A model generated the notes under the pieces. It had not been told where the DNA came from. It made no database searches and saw only the letters and a list, made by a program, of their open reading frames with translations. Shown here piece by piece: positions 18,604 through 30,851 of a DNA stretch of 64,000 nucleotides (positions are counted from its first letter, which is position 1; each line of letters opens with the position of its first letter). The stretch covers positions 186,001-250,000 of the forward strand of contig NZ_JAMQCO010000003.1 in NCBI RefSeq assembly GCF_023702225.1, given 5' to 3'. This DNA is from Aureimonas altamirensis (GTDB lineage Bacteria; Pseudomonadota; Alphaproteobacteria; Rhizobiales; Rhizobiaceae). The position numbers were made by a program, and so were the translations under genes.

Positions 18604-20208
18604 TCACTCTCCCGGCACGGTCGGCGGCGTTACCGGCCTGTCGTCCGAAGCGCGATAGACGCCGAGGATCGTCAGCCGCTTGGTGAAGAAGGCGAGTTCC
18701 TCCAGCGCATGGGCGACGCCCGTCTCGTCGGGATGGCCCTCGATGTCGGCATAGAACTGCGTGGCCGTGAAGGCCCCGCCGATCTGGTAGCTTTCGAGCT
18801 TGGTCATGTTGACGCCATTGGTCGCGAAGCCGCCGAGCGCCTTGTAGAGGGCGGCGGGCAGGTTCCGCACCTCGAACAGGAAGGTCGTTACGATCCGGTC
18901 CCCGCGCGACGCCCACAGTGCGCGGTCGCCGTCACCCTTTCGGGACAGGACCACGAAACGCGTGGTATTATGCTCTGCATCCTCGACGTTCTCGGCCAGG
19001 ATCTCCAGGCCGTAGAGCTCTGCCGCCAGCTTCGGCGCCAGCGCGGCGACGTGCATTTCCTGCATCTGGGAGACCATGCGCGCCGCGCCGGCGGTATCGG
19101 CCGCGACGATGCCGCGCCAGCCGTTGCGCCGCAGGATGCCGCGGCATTGGCCGAGGGCGTGGATGTGGCTGTAGACCTCGCGGATGTCCTGCGCCTGCGT
19201 GCCCGGCTTGGCCATAAGCTGAAAACGGATGGGCAGGAAGTACTCGCCCACGATCCTCAGACCCGATACGGGAAGCAGATGATGGATATCGGCGACACGG
19301 CCGGCGATGGTATTCTCGATCGGGATCATGGCAAGGTCGGCTTCGCCGCGCGTCACCGCGGTGAAGGCCTCCTCGAACGTATCGCAGGGCAAGGGCTCCA
19401 TGCCGGGATACATGTTGCGGCATGCCGTGTCGGAATTGGCGCCCGGCTCTCCCTGGAACGAGATCCGGTTGGTGCGGGCGGCGGATACGTAGAAGGCGCG
19501 CGCGTCCTCGAGTTGGGGCGCCGTATCCACCCCCAGGGGCACGGCCTTCACGATGGCGGCGTCGATCCGCAGACCCGCCTCCAGCGCGCGCAGCTGCTCG
19601 AGGCTTTCGCGCCGCTCGAGCGCCGACGGCCCCAGGGCCACGAAACGCTCGAGCGCGGCGCGTCGATAGGCATAGATGCCGACATGGTGGAACAGGGGCC
19701 CCTGCCCCGAAGGAGCCGTCGCGCGAGTGAAGTAAAGGGCGCGCAGCCTGTCCTCGGCGACGGAGCTGCCGACAAGCTTGACGACGCTCGGATCCTGCGC
19801 GTCCGCGCCCCCCTCGAAGGGCACCGCCACAGTGGCGATATCGCAGGCAGGCTCCAGCAGCGGCGACAATACGGCGCGAATCGTTTCCGGCTCGATGGTC
19901 GGAAGGTCGCCCTGGAGGTTCACGATCGTGTCGAAACCGCCGTCCGGGTCGAGCAGCGTCAGTGCCTCGAAGATGCGGTCCGAACCCGATTGATGGCCGG
20001 CCCCGGTCATCACCGCTTCGAATCCGGCGGCCCTTACGGCAAGCGCGACATCGTCGGAATCGGTCGCGACCACGACGGGGCCGACATTGGCGGCGGCGGC
20101 GCGCTCGGCCACCCGGACGATCATGGGCTTGCCGGCGATATCGGCGAGCGGTTTGCCGGGCAGGCGCGTCGAGGCAAGACGGGCGGGTATCAGAATAACT
20201 GGGCGCAT
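18604..20208 (-). CDS. kdsB-pheA: bifunctional fusion: CMP-KDO synthetase (KdsB) + prephenate dehydratase (PheA)
   Basis: One uninterrupted frame of 534 aa. Residues 1-250 are KdsB: N-terminal [38 protein letters not shown] and the terminal [12 protein letters not shown]. It activates KDO with CTP for lipopolysaccharide. Residues from about 255 are Phe[38 protein letters not shown], the TRF motif in NTTRFVVLS, and a C-terminal ACT domain ending with ESYQIGGAF for phenylalanine feedback. The junction reads [15 protein letters not shown], with no stop, ATG or ribosome site near it. In relatives these are two adjacent genes. I start at MRPVILIP. An upstream ATG at 20259 is possible. The 269-bp gap to the divergent cytochrome gene holds both promoters but no clear motif. 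Confidence 0.85.
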   Translation of the reverse strand: MRPVILIPARLASTRLPGKPLADIAGKPMIVRVAERAAAANVGPVVVATDSDDVALAVRAAGFEAVMTGAGHQSGSDRIFEALTLLDPDGGFDTIVNLQGDLPTIEPETIRAVLSPLLEPACDIATVAVPFEGGADAQDPSVVKLVGSSVAEDRLRALYFTRATAPSGQGPLFHHVGIYAYRRAALERFVALGPSALERRESLEQLRALEAGLRIDAAIVKAVPLGVDTAPQLEDARAFYVSAARTNRISFQGEPGANSDTACRNMYPGMEPLPCDTFEEAFTAVTRGEADLAMIPIENTIAGRVADIHHLLPVSGLRIVGEYFLPIRFQLMAKPGTQAQDIREVYSHIHALGQCRGILRRNGWRGIVAADTAGAARMVSQMQEMHVAALAPKLAAELYGLEILAENVEDAEHNTTRFVVLSRKGDGDRALWASRGDRIVTTFLFEVRNLPAALYKALGGFATNGVNMTKLESYQIGGAFTATQFYADIEGHPDETGVAHALEELAFFTKRLTILGVYRASDDRPVTPPTVPGE

Positions 20209-20477
20209 CGCTTCAGGACCCTGTGGACGAGGACCGTCCGGTTGTTTTTGCGTCCGCATCGCCGCAGCAATTGCTTGATCGGCGCGGCGGGCAATGTAAG
20301 AAGACTTCCAAGCTTGCGGCCCGGCGGTTTCGCGCAAATGCACCGAGACCGGCGATTCGCAAGCCCAGGGAGCGGTCTACAGGTGTTGCCTTGAAAGGGC
20401 AAAAGACATAGCTTCCGCGCGATTTTTAGAACCGTTCGTCGGTGCCGCCGCCGGCTGATGAGGGAGCCGCCCTGTCC

Positions 20478-21254
20478 ATGAATTCTTTCGAGGCCAACAA
20501 GATCTTCGGTGCCGTGCTCGGTACTGTGTTCGTTCTGTTTGGCGGCAGCCTTCTTGCCGAAGTCATCTTCCATTCCGAGGCGCCGGAGCGTCCGGGCTTT
20601 GCGATCGAGGTGCCCGAGGATACCGGGGCCGCCGCCGAGGCGCCCGCAGCCGTGCCCATCGCGGTCCTGATGCAGGATGCCGATGCGGAGGCCGGCGCCG
20701 CCGTCTTCAAGCGCTGCCAGGCCTGCCACAGCGGCGAAAAGGATGGTCCGAACCTCGTCGGCCCCGATCTGTGGGACATCGTCAACCGGCCGATAGCCGT
20801 GCATGAGGGCTTTTCCTATTCGGCAGCCATGAACGCCTTCAGCGAGGATCATGCGGTCCACTGGGACTACGAGCATCTGAACGGCTTCCTGCACAATCCG
20901 CGCCAGTATGTCAGCGGTACGGCGATGAGCTTCGCTGGCATCAACAATGACGGAGACCGCGCCGACCTGATCGCCTATCTGCGGACGCTGTCGGACAACC
21001 CTGCCCCCTTGCCTGAAGTGGAAGCCGCGCCGGCAGAAGGCGGCGATGCATCCGCACCCGCCGAAGGGGAAGCCGCGCCCGCCGAAGGCGGTGATGCCGC
21101 CGCACCCGCCGGGGCCGCGCCGCAGGTGACGGAACCCTCCACCACCACCACGACGGATGGCGCGCAGCAGGCTCCGGCGACGACCGACCCTTCCACGGGC
21201 GAGCAGGAAGCACCTCCCGCACCCGCTGAAGGTGCCCCGGCCGGCGCGCAGTAG
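20478..21254 (+). CDS. membrane-anchored cytochrome c (CycM/c552 type)
   Basis: 258 aa. One N-terminal membrane anchor (about residues 8-30) is followed by a class I cytochrome c domain with the heme site RCQACHSG. The distal Met ligand is probably in GTAMSFAG. The lengths and the KDGPNLVGPDLWDIVNRP block match the CycM/c552 group that feeds terminal oxidases from the periplasmic side. The last 85 residues are a repetitive Ala/Pro/Glu tail (AEGGDA-like repeats) of no known role. A strong terminator follows at 21278. Confidence 0.88.
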   Translation: MNSFEANKIFGAVLGTVFVLFGGSLLAEVIFHSEAPERPGFAIEVPEDTGAAAEAPAAVPIAVLMQDADAEAGAAVFKRCQACHSGEKDGPNLVGPDLWDIVNRPIAVHEGFSYSAAMNAFSEDHAVHWDYEHLNGFLHNPRQYVSGTAMSFAGINNDGDRADLIAYLRTLSDNPAPLPEVEAAPAEGGDASAPAEGEAAPAEGGDAAAPAGAAPQVTEPSTTTTTDGAQQAPATTDPSTGEQEAPPAPAEGAPAGAQ

Positions 21255-21277
21255 GTTTGTGCATAGATATATTTCGG

Positions 21278-21306
21278 AAAAGGCCGGCCGACCGCCGGCC
21301 TTTTTT
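21278..21306 (+). terminator. intrinsic terminator after cytochrome c gene
   Basis: AAAAGGCCGGC at 21278-21288 pairs with GCCGGCCTTTT at 21294-21304 around a 5-nt loop, and the run of T extends to 21306. This is a textbook rho-independent terminator. Confidence 0.88.
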
Positions 21307-21433
21307 GTTGGCGTATTCTTGCGCCTCCGGGACCGGCGATTAAACTTTCGTCATGATGAGGGTTTGTCCAAACCGTGCCACAAAGCTGGCCGCAGCTTGG
21401 GTGCGACCCTGGAAACGATATGCGGAGACAGAT

Positions 21434-23326
21434 TTGACCGGACGCGCCGTTGCCCCGACCCTCGCCCTGATGGTCGCCGCCTTCTCCTTCGCCGCGCCCG
21501 TTCGGGCGCAGGAGCCCGCCGTCGGCGAATGGCGCGAATGGTCCAGCATCATCGAGCCGTCCAAATACGGTGACGATTTTGCCCACTACGACTACGTCAA
21601 CCCCGATGCCCCGAAGGGCGGCACGCTGAACCTTGCCGGCTCGGGCAGCTTCGACAGTTTCAACCCGTTCGTGCTGCGCGGCACGGCCGCGGCGGGTTTC
21701 GCGGCATTCGGCGGCGGCCTTGCCTACGATACGCTGATGGACCAGGCGCTGGACGAGCCGGGCGTCAGCCACGGGCTGATCGCCGAGGCGATCCGCTATC
21801 CTGCCGATTATTCATCCGTCAGTTTCCGGCTGGATCCCGATGCCCGCTGGCACGATGGCGAGCCGATCACCGTCGACGACGTGATATGGAGTTTCCAGAC
21901 GGTTACGCGCCTCTACCCGCTCTATGCCAACTACTATCACAACGTCACCTCCGTCGAGGAAACCGGCGAGCGCGAAGTCACCTTCCGCTTCGACCAGACC
22001 GGCAACCGTGAACTGCCCAACATCATGGGGGATCTCGTCGTATTGCCCCAGCACTACTGGGAAGGCACGGACGCGCGGGGCAACAGGCGCAATATCGAGG
22101 AGCCGACGCTGGAGCCGCCTCTCGGCTCGGGCCCCTACCGCGTCGCCAGCTTCGACACCGGAAACACGATCACCTGGGAGCGGGTGCCCGATTATTGGGC
22201 CAAGGACCATCCGACGCGCCTTGGCCGGTATAATTACGATCGCATTCACTACACCTATTTCCGCGATCTGAACTCAGCCTGGGAAGCGTTCAAGCGCGGC
22301 GGCTTCGCCGATTATCGCGCCGAAAACAGCGCCGGGCGCTGGGCGACGGGCTACGATTTCCCGGCCTTCAAATCCGGCCAGGTGAAGAAGGAGGCGCTGC
22401 CGACGGAGGGCGCGCAGCCGATGCAGGCTTATGTGCTGAACACGCGGCGCGAGAAATTTGCCGATCCGCGCGTGCGCCATGCCCTTCTGCTGGCCTTCAA
22501 TTTCGAGGAGATGAACCGCACGCTGTTCCACGGTCAGTACAAGCGGACGGGCAGCTACTTCCAGAATACCGAACTGGCCGCCAGCGGCCTTCCCGGGCAA
22601 GACGAACTGGCCGTTCTCGAGCCCCTGCGCGACAAGCTGCCGCCGGAGGTCTTCACGCAGGAATATGCGCTGCCCGATTATTCCGCCCCCAATGCCGAGC
22701 GCACCTACCTTCGCGAGGCCTTCGACCTGCTGCGCGAGGCGGGGTACGAGCGGCGCGGAAGCGACCTCGTCAAGGGCGATACGGGCGAAGTGCTGAGCAT
22801 CGAGTTCCTGGGGGACGACCCCAACGACAGCCGCATCCTGGAGCCGTATGCCAACCAGTTGCGCCGGCTGGGCGTCCGCGCCACCGTGCGGATCGTCGAT
22901 GCCTCGCAGTATCAGGCGCTGGTGGACGAATTCGATTTCGACGTGGTGACCGGGCAGTTCCAGCAGTCTCTGTCCCCAGGCAACGAACAGCGCGACTTCT
23001 GGAGCTCGGCCGCCGCGTCGCAGCGCGGCAGCCGCAACCTGGCCGGCATCCGCAACGAGGCCGTGGACGCGATCATCGACAAGATCGTCTTCGCACCGGA
23101 TCGCGAGAGCCTGGTGGCCGCCAGCCGCGCGCTCGATCGCGTGCTGTTGTGGAACTATTACATGGTCCCGCAATGGCATAATCCCGACATCTGGCTGGCC
23201 TATTGGGACAAGCTCCAGATGCCCGAGAAACAGCCGGCCTATATCGGCCTGGACCCGTTCTCCTGGTGGGTGCGCGCTGGTGCGGCCGCTCCGCAGCCGG
23301 CCGCTGCCGAAGGGCAGCCGCAATGA
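21434..23326 (+). CDS. yejA: extracellular solute-binding protein family 5 (YejA type), copy 1
   Basis: 630 aa. I choose the TTG at 21434 because GGAG lies 6 nt upstream and the resulting start opens a clean Sec signal peptide (TGRAVAPTLALMVAAFSFAAPVRAQ). The ATG at 21353 would add 27 residues before it. The SBP_bac_5 fold is shown by GSGSFDSFNPFVLRG, PDARWHDGEPITVDDV and GSGPYRV. It should bind oligopeptides or microcin-like peptides in the periplasm. It overlaps the second binding-protein gene by 4 bp in the yej operon. Confidence 0.88.
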   Translation: MTGRAVAPTLALMVAAFSFAAPVRAQEPAVGEWREWSSIIEPSKYGDDFAHYDYVNPDAPKGGTLNLAGSGSFDSFNPFVLRGTAAAGFAAFGGGLAYDTLMDQALDEPGVSHGLIAEAIRYPADYSSVSFRLDPDARWHDGEPITVDDVIWSFQTVTRLYPLYANYYHNVTSVEETGEREVTFRFDQTGNRELPNIMGDLVVLPQHYWEGTDARGNRRNIEEPTLEPPLGSGPYRVASFDTGNTITWERVPDYWAKDHPTRLGRYNYDRIHYTYFRDLNSAWEAFKRGGFADYRAENSAGRWATGYDFPAFKSGQVKKEALPTEGAQPMQAYVLNTRREKFADPRVRHALLLAFNFEEMNRTLFHGQYKRTGSYFQNTELAASGLPGQDELAVLEPLRDKLPPEVFTQEYALPDYSAPNAERTYLREAFDLLREAGYERRGSDLVKGDTGEVLSIEFLGDDPNDSRILEPYANQLRRLGVRATVRIVDASQYQALVDEFDFDVVTGQFQQSLSPGNEQRDFWSSAAASQRGSRNLAGIRNEAVDAIIDKIVFAPDRESLVAASRALDRVLLWNYYMVPQWHNPDIWLAYWDKLQMPEKQPAYIGLDPFSWWVRAGAAAPQPAAAEGQPQ

Positions 23327-25200
23327 CGGGGCTCTGGCTCCATCGCCGCCGTTTCGGGCAGATCCTGGCCGGGGCCGCAGGCGCGGCGGCGTTTCCGCGC
23401 CTGTCCCTGGCGGACAACCCTACAGACCGGCCATTGCACGGCCTGTCCGCCTTCGGCGAGTTGAAGTATGCAGAAGGCTTCGAAAGCTTCGACTACGCCA
23501 ATGTGGATGCGCCGGTGGGCGGGCGCATGGTCCTGAGCGTGCCGTCCTGGCTGTTCAACCAGGCGCCCGATACGTTCGATACGCTCAACACCTTCGTGCT
23601 GCAGGGCAATGCCCCGCCCCGCATGGAAAAGCTGTACGACACGCTGATGGTTTTGGCTCTGGACGAGCCAGACTCGATCTATTGCGCCCTGGCGGAATCG
23701 GTCGCCATGTCTGCCGACACCAACAGCTTCACCTTCCGGCTGCGGCCGGAAGCGCGCTTTTCGACCGGAGAGCCGGTCACTGCGCAGGATGTCGCCTTTA
23801 CCTACGAGCTGATGAAGCGCGAGGGCCATCCGAGCCTGATGATCCTCCTGTCCGAGGTCGACAGCGTCGAGGCCACCGACCCGCAAACCGTCATCATGCG
23901 CTTTTCGGGCCAGCAGACGGTGCCGGCGGCGCTGGGCGCCATGTCCGGCATTCCGATCCTCAGCGCCGCCTTCCTGGACGGGAAGGACTTCACCCGCACC
24001 GGGATGCAGGAACTTCCCGGCAGCGGCAATTATCGCGTCGGCCGGTTCGAGCCGGGGCGCTTCATCGAATATGAGCGGCGCGACGATTACTGGGGCTGGG
24101 CGCAGCCCTTCGCGCGGGGGCTGGACAACTTCCAGACGCTGCGCATCGAGTTTTTTCGCGACAGGCAGGCGGCCCTGCAGGCCTTCAAGAAGGGCGACAT
24201 CACCTGCCGCCAGGAGTTCACCACCAAGGCCTGGGCGAGCGAATACGACATTCCGGCCGTCGCCGAGGGGCGGATCGTCAAGCGCGAGTTTCCCGCCGAC
24301 AAGCGGCCCAAATTCCAGTGCTGGGCCTTCAACCAGCGCCGCGCCCAGTTTGCCGATCCGCGCGTGCGCCGGGCCATCAACCTGTGCTTCGACTTCGAAT
24401 GGACGAATGCCAACCTGATGTTCGGGCTGCGCACCCATTCCAATTCCTGCTTCCAGGGGTCCGAGTTCGTGGCCACGGGTGCGCCGGGCGCCGACGAGCT
24501 GGCCTTTCTGGAGCCGCTGCGCGCCGACCTGCCGCCGGAAGTGTTCGGCGAGGTTTGGGTGCAGCCCGTATCGGATGGCAGCGGCTTCGACCGCGCCATG
24601 CTGCGCGAGGCCAGCACGCTGATCGCCGATGCCGGCTTTCGGCGAGACGGTGACCGCCTCGTCAATGCGCAGGGCGTCGTGCTGTCCGTGGAGTACATGA
24701 TCAACGATCCGGAACAGACCCGTGTCTACGGCAAGATGATCGAGAACATGCGCCGCGTCGGCATCCGGGCCGATTTCCGGCTGGTGGACGCCGCCCAGTA
24801 TCAGGCGCGGCAGAACCGCTTCGAGTTCGACATGATGCTTTCGGCCTTCTCGCTGGGCGCGACGCCGACGCCGGAAAGCCTGCGTATCTTCTTCGGCAGC
24901 GGCATGAAGGACGCGCAAGGAGGCTACAATTTCCCCGGCATGGCCAGCCCTGCGGTGGACGCACTGATCGAGCGCACCGGCACGGCCAAGAGCCGCGACG
25001 AGCTCGTAGCCATCATGCGCTGCATCGACCGCGCGCTGCGGGCGCGGCTGGACTGGGTTCCCAACATCACCTCCGACGTCAATCACATGGCTTACTGGGA
25101 TATGTTCGGAATGAAGGACGAAAAGCCCGATTACGGCTTCCCGGTGGAATCCCTCTGGTGGTACGAAGAAGATAGGGCCCGCGCCATCGGCCGGGCCTGA
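23323..25200 (+). CDS. yejA: extracellular solute-binding protein family 5 (YejA type), copy 2, Tat signal
   Basis: 625 aa. It begins MTGLWLHRRRFGQILAGAAG, a twin-arginine signal, then an AxA-like cleavage region near SLADN. The body matches SBP family 5 (PEARFSTGEPVTAQDV, GSGNYRVGRFEPG) and is a diverged paralogue of copy 1. The ATGA overlap with copy 1 implies coupled translation. Export by Tat suggests that this binding protein folds before translocation, unlike its Sec-type neighbour. Ligand unknown; peptides by family. Confidence 0.88.
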   Translation: MTGLWLHRRRFGQILAGAAGAAAFPRLSLADNPTDRPLHGLSAFGELKYAEGFESFDYANVDAPVGGRMVLSVPSWLFNQAPDTFDTLNTFVLQGNAPPRMEKLYDTLMVLALDEPDSIYCALAESVAMSADTNSFTFRLRPEARFSTGEPVTAQDVAFTYELMKREGHPSLMILLSEVDSVEATDPQTVIMRFSGQQTVPAALGAMSGIPILSAAFLDGKDFTRTGMQELPGSGNYRVGRFEPGRFIEYERRDDYWGWAQPFARGLDNFQTLRIEFFRDRQAALQAFKKGDITCRQEFTTKAWASEYDIPAVAEGRIVKREFPADKRPKFQCWAFNQRRAQFADPRVRRAINLCFDFEWTNANLMFGLRTHSNSCFQGSEFVATGAPGADELAFLEPLRADLPPEVFGEVWVQPVSDGSGFDRAMLREASTLIADAGFRRDGDRLVNAQGVVLSVEYMINDPEQTRVYGKMIENMRRVGIRADFRLVDAAQYQARQNRFEFDMMLSAFSLGATPTPESLRIFFGSGMKDAQGGYNFPGMASPAVDALIERTGTAKSRDELVAIMRCIDRALRARLDWVPNITSDVNHMAYWDMFGMKDEKPDYGFPVESLWWYEEDRARAIGRA

Positions 25201-25263
25201 CCCGCCATGACAGGCCCGGCCGTCGTCGCCGCCCACCCGAACCGGAGTTGAGAACCAGCCGAT

Positions 25264-26346
25264 ATGGGCGCCTACATCCTACGCCGCTTGCTGCTGATGA
25301 TCCCGACGCTGTTCGGCATCATGGCCATTTCCTTCATCGTCATCCAGTTCGCGCCGGGCGGGCCGGTAGAGCAGGTCATCGCCACCCTGCAGGGCCAGGC
25401 GGGCGACCGCCTGTCGGGCGGCGGCGCAGGCGAGACGCAATACCAGCCCAGTACGGACAGCTCCGGCTATCGCGGCGCGCAGGGGCTGGACCCCGCCTTC
25501 ATCGCAAAGCTGGAGCAGCAATTCGGCTTCGACAAGCCGCCGCTGGAACGCTTCGGCCTGATGATCTGGAATTTCGTCCGCTTCGATTTCGGCGAAAGCT
25601 ATTTCCGCTCGGTGAGCGTCATCGACCTCATCAAGGAAAAGATGCCCGTTTCCATTTCGCTCGGGCTGTGGATCACCCTGATCTCCTATGGCATTTCCAT
25701 TCCGCTGGGCATCCGCAAGGCGCTGAAGGACGGAACGAGCTTCGACGTCTGGACATCGGCCATCGTCATCGTCGCCTATGCGATACCGGGCTTCCTGTTC
25801 GCCGTGCTTCTGATCGTGCTGTTCGCCGGCGGATCGTTCCTGGACTGGTTTCCCCTGCGCGGCCTCGTCTCCGACAACTGGCATCAATTGTCCTGGCCGG
25901 AGCGGATCGTCGACTATTTCTGGCACCTGACCCTGCCGCTGATCGCTCTTTCGCTGTCGGCCTTCGCCACCACGACGCTGCTGACGAAGAACTCCTTCCT
26001 GGACGAAATCCGCAAGCAATACGTGACGACGGCACGGGCCAAGGGGCTGACCGACCGCAAGGTGCTGTACGGCCACGTCTTCCGGAACGCGATGCTGATC
26101 ATCGTCGCCGGCTTTCCAGGCGCCTTCATCTCGGCCTTCTTCACCGGTTCGCTGCTGATCGAAACGATCTTCTCTCTCGACGGGCTGGGCCTGCTCGGCT
26201 TCGAGAGCATCTATCGGCGCGATTATCCCGTGGTCTTCGCGACGCTCTACATCTTCTCGCTGATCGGCCTGGTCGCGACCCTGGTCTCCGACCTCTGCTA
26301 CACATGGATCGACCCGAGGATCGACTTCGAAAGGCGGGACGTATGA
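25264..26346 (+). CDS. yejB: peptide ABC transporter permease YejB
   Basis: 360 aa inner-membrane permease of the binding-protein-dependent type. The N-terminus [21 protein letters not shown] is typical, with about six membrane segments. The EAA-like loop [22 protein letters not shown] contacts the ATPase. The inserted region at 40-80 is a feature of YejB. It overlaps yejE by 4 bp (ATGA). Confidence 0.92.
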   Translation: MGAYILRRLLLMIPTLFGIMAISFIVIQFAPGGPVEQVIATLQGQAGDRLSGGGAGETQYQPSTDSSGYRGAQGLDPAFIAKLEQQFGFDKPPLERFGLMIWNFVRFDFGESYFRSVSVIDLIKEKMPVSISLGLWITLISYGISIPLGIRKALKDGTSFDVWTSAIVIVAYAIPGFLFAVLLIVLFAGGSFLDWFPLRGLVSDNWHQLSWPERIVDYFWHLTLPLIALSLSAFATTTLLTKNSFLDEIRKQYVTTARAKGLTDRKVLYGHVFRNAMLIIVAGFPGAFISAFFTGSLLIETIFSLDGLGLLGFESIYRRDYPVVFATLYIFSLIGLVATLVSDLCYTWIDPRIDFERRDV

Positions 26347-27526
26347 GCGTGGATTCCCTGGAACCCGCGGCCAGCCGCGCCAGCGCCGATGCCGCCGGGA
26401 TCGCGCAGGTTGCCCCGTCGGCGGCCGCGCGGCGCCCCCGCCTGTCGCCGCTAAACCGCCGTCGCTGGCAGAACTTCAAGGCGAACCGGCGAGGCACATG
26501 GTCTCTCTGGATCTTCCTCGTGCTGTTCGTGGTCACGCTGTTCGCCGAGTTCGTGGCCAACGACAAGCCGATCCTCATCCAGTATCGGGGCGAATATTAC
26601 GCGCCGATCTTCGTCGACTATCCGGAGGAGGTCTTCGGCGGCTTCCTGCCCGTCACCAATTACCGCGACCCTTTCATCCAGAATGAGATCGCAGAGAACG
26701 GGTGGGCGGTCTGGCCGCCGATCCGCTATTCCTACCGTACGGTCAACAACGAGGTGCCGACACCCGCCCCCTCGCCGCCCTCCTGGACGATGACCAAGGA
26801 GGAGCGCTGCCAGCGCTATCCCGAAGGCGTTGCCGACATCAACTGCAATTTCGGCAACATGAACTGGCTCGGCACCGACGACCAGGCGCGCGACGTGCTG
26901 GCACGCCTTATATACGGGTTCCGCATCTCCGTACTGTTCGGGCTGGTGCTCACGATCGCCTCCGCCGTCATCGGCGTTTCCGCCGGTGCGGTGCAAGGCT
27001 ATTTCGGCGGCTGGGTGGACCTGATCTTCCAGCGCTTCATCGAGATCTGGTCGTCCATTCCGGTCCTTTACCTGCTGCTCATCGTGGCCGCGATCCTGCC
27101 GCCCGGCTTCTGGATATTGCTCGGCATCATGCTGCTGTTCTCGTGGGTGGCCTTCGTGGGCGTGGTGCGCGCCGAATTCCTGCGCGCCCGCAACTTCGAA
27201 TATGTGAATGCGGCGCGGGCACTGGGCGTCAAGGACGGCACCATCATCATGCGCCACCTTCTGCCGAACGCCATGGTGGCGACGCTGACCTTCCTGCCCT
27301 TCATTCTCAACGGCTCCATCACCACGCTGACATCGCTGGATTTCCTCGGCTTCGGCCTGCCGCCCGGCTCGCCGTCGCTGGGCGAGTTGCTGGCACAGGG
27401 CCGCAACAACCTGCAGGCGCCGTGGCTCGGCATTTCCGGCTTCGTCGTCCTGTCGCTGATGCTCTCGCTGCTCGTCTTCGTGGGCGAGGCCGTGCGGGAC
27501 GCCTTCGACCCGCGAAAGAGCTTCCA

Positions 27527-27530
<4 letters not shown>
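26343..27530 (+). CDS. yejE: peptide ABC transporter permease YejE
   Basis: 395 aa. A 40-residue polar N-terminus precedes the first membrane helix ([17 protein letters not shown]). A periplasmic domain of about 120 residues carries the YejE-typical [22 protein letters not shown] stretch and [13 protein letters not shown]. The permease core has the EAA loop [22 protein letters not shown]. It pairs with YejB as the channel. It overlaps the ATPase gene by 4 bp. Confidence 0.92.
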
Positions 27531-29169
<1,639 letters not shown>

Positions 29170-29173
<4 letters not shown>

Positions 29174-29823
29174 GCACATCCGATCGCCGGCGGCTGGCAG
29201 ACCAGCCGCTCGACTTTACCCTGACGTCCGAGGAGCGATTGGCAGACGGCTTTCGTCCGCTCGACCGCCTATTCGTATCGCACGCCAGCCTGGATGGGGC
29301 CCGGCGCTTCGAGGGCGTGCGACGCGAAGTCCTGCGTGCGCGCGAAGCGGCAATCGTCCTTCCATACGATCCCGATACCGACGAGATCGTCATCATCCGC
29401 CAGTTCCGCATCGGCGCGGCACTGAAGACGCCCAACGCCGCGGCACTGGAGCTGCCGGCCGGCCTCATCGACGACGACGAGAAGCCGGCCGTCGCGGCCA
29501 TACGGGAACTGCGCGAAGAAACAGGGCTCGAGGCGCTGGCAACAGCCCCGCTCTTCTCCGTCCTGACCTCTCCCGGCCTGTGCGACGAGGTTGCCCACTA
29601 CTTCATGTGCATCGTCGATACGCGACGCCTGCCGCAAACGGCCGGTCTGGCCGACGAGCACGAGGATATCATCCCCATCGCGGCGCCGGCGGAGGCGCTC
29701 ATCGCTGCGATGGACGAAGGCTTCATCGCCAACAACCTGCTCGTCACGGCTCTCAACTGGTTCGACAGGAAGGGCCGGCCCGTTGCCCGCATGCTTGCCG
29801 ACAGTATCGATGCTCCGGCCTGA
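29170..29823 (+). CDS. NUDIX hydrolase, ADP-ribose pyrophosphatase-like
   Basis: 217 aa. The NUDIX box GLIDDDEKPAVAAIRELREET fits G-x5-E-x7-REUxEExGU. The preceding LPYDPDTDEIVIIRQFRIGA and ELPAGLI blocks are those of ADP-ribose/GDP-mannose type enzymes. It probably hydrolyses a nucleotide-sugar diphosphate in the cytoplasm. It overlaps yejF by 4 bp, so it rides on the transporter transcript, although a functional link is not evident. Confidence 0.85.
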
Positions 29824-29847
29824 CCGGGCCGTTCGAGGGGACACGCC

Positions 29848-30789
29848 ATGACCATCCTGATCTCATCCACCGGGGAATCCCCTGAGCGCTGGCGCGATGC
29901 CCTCGCGGCGCAGCTGCCGGACGATACTTTCGCCCTGTCGCCGGACGAGGGCGAGGCCTCCGGCATCGACTACGCCGTGGTATGGCGACAGCCGCAGGGC
30001 GTTCTGTCGCGCCTGCCGGCGCTGAAGGCGATATTCTCGCTGGGCGCGGGCGTGGATCACGTCCTGTCCGACCCGACCCTGCCGGATGTGCCGGTGGTTC
30101 GGATCGTCGCCGAGGATCTTACCAACCGCATGAGCGAGTATGTCGTCTGGCGCGTGCTCGATCACATGCGACAGGGCCGGCTCTACCGCGAGCAGCAGGA
30201 GGCCACCTTATGGCGCGAGCGGTCGCAGCCAGCCGCAGCCTCGGTCTCGGTCGGCATCCTCGGCCTCGGAGAACTCGGGCGCGACGCCGGCCGCAAGCTG
30301 CAGGCACTCGGCTTTTCCGTGCGGGGCTGGAGCCGCACGCAACGCACCCTCGACGGCATCGAGACCCATAGCGGCCCGGACGGCCTTGCGGCGTGCCTCG
30401 CCGCCTCGGACATCGTCGTCGTCCTGCTGCCGCTGACCGACGAAACACGCGGCCTGATCGACGACGGCTTCCTGTCGGCGCTGAAGGCACAAACGCCCCT
30501 GGGCGGCCCGGTATTGATCAATGCCGGCCGCGGCGGGTTGCAGAGCGACGAGGCGATCCTGCGTGCCCTGAACGACGGACGCCTGATGGAAGCGTCGCTG
30601 GACGTGTTCGAGGAAGAGCCCCTGCCCACCGCCAGCGCCTTGTGGGCTCATCCCCGAGTGTTCGTGACACCGCATGTCGCTGCCTCCTCGGACCCGACGG
30701 CGCTTTCGGTGCTCATCGCCCGGCAGATTTTGCGCCACAGAGCCGGAGAATCCCTCGTCGGCATCGTCGATCGCACGGCCGGCTACTGA
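29848..30789 (+). CDS. ghrA: glyoxylate/hydroxypyruvate reductase A (D-2-hydroxyacid dehydrogenase)
   Basis: 313 aa. The GhrA-type layout lacks a long N-terminal catalytic region and opens MTILISSTGES. The NAD(P)-binding motif is GILGLGELGRDAG. The catalytic arginine and acidic residue are in NAGRGGLQSDEA and DVFEEEPLP, and the His is in VTPHVAA. It reduces glyoxylate to glycolate and hydroxypyruvate to glycerate. It follows the NUDIX gene by 24 bp and may share its transcript. Confidence 0.88.
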   Translation: MTILISSTGESPERWRDALAAQLPDDTFALSPDEGEASGIDYAVVWRQPQGVLSRLPALKAIFSLGAGVDHVLSDPTLPDVPVVRIVAEDLTNRMSEYVVWRVLDHMRQGRLYREQQEATLWRERSQPAAASVSVGILGLGELGRDAGRKLQALGFSVRGWSRTQRTLDGIETHSGPDGLAACLAASDIVVVLLPLTDETRGLIDDGFLSALKAQTPLGGPVLINAGRGGLQSDEAILRALNDGRLMEASLDVFEEEPLPTASALWAHPRVFVTPHVAASSDPTALSVLIARQILRHRAGESLVGIVDRTAGY

Positions 30790-30851
30790 CCGGCAGCGCG
30801 ATTATGCTCTAAGCTCCCCACAGGCTGGGTGGAAACGGGTATGGGGTGACG

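Noticed and set aside
23239-25236. 665-codon frame antisense to the second YejA gene
   Set aside because: Shadow of the real gene; no motif or ribosome site.
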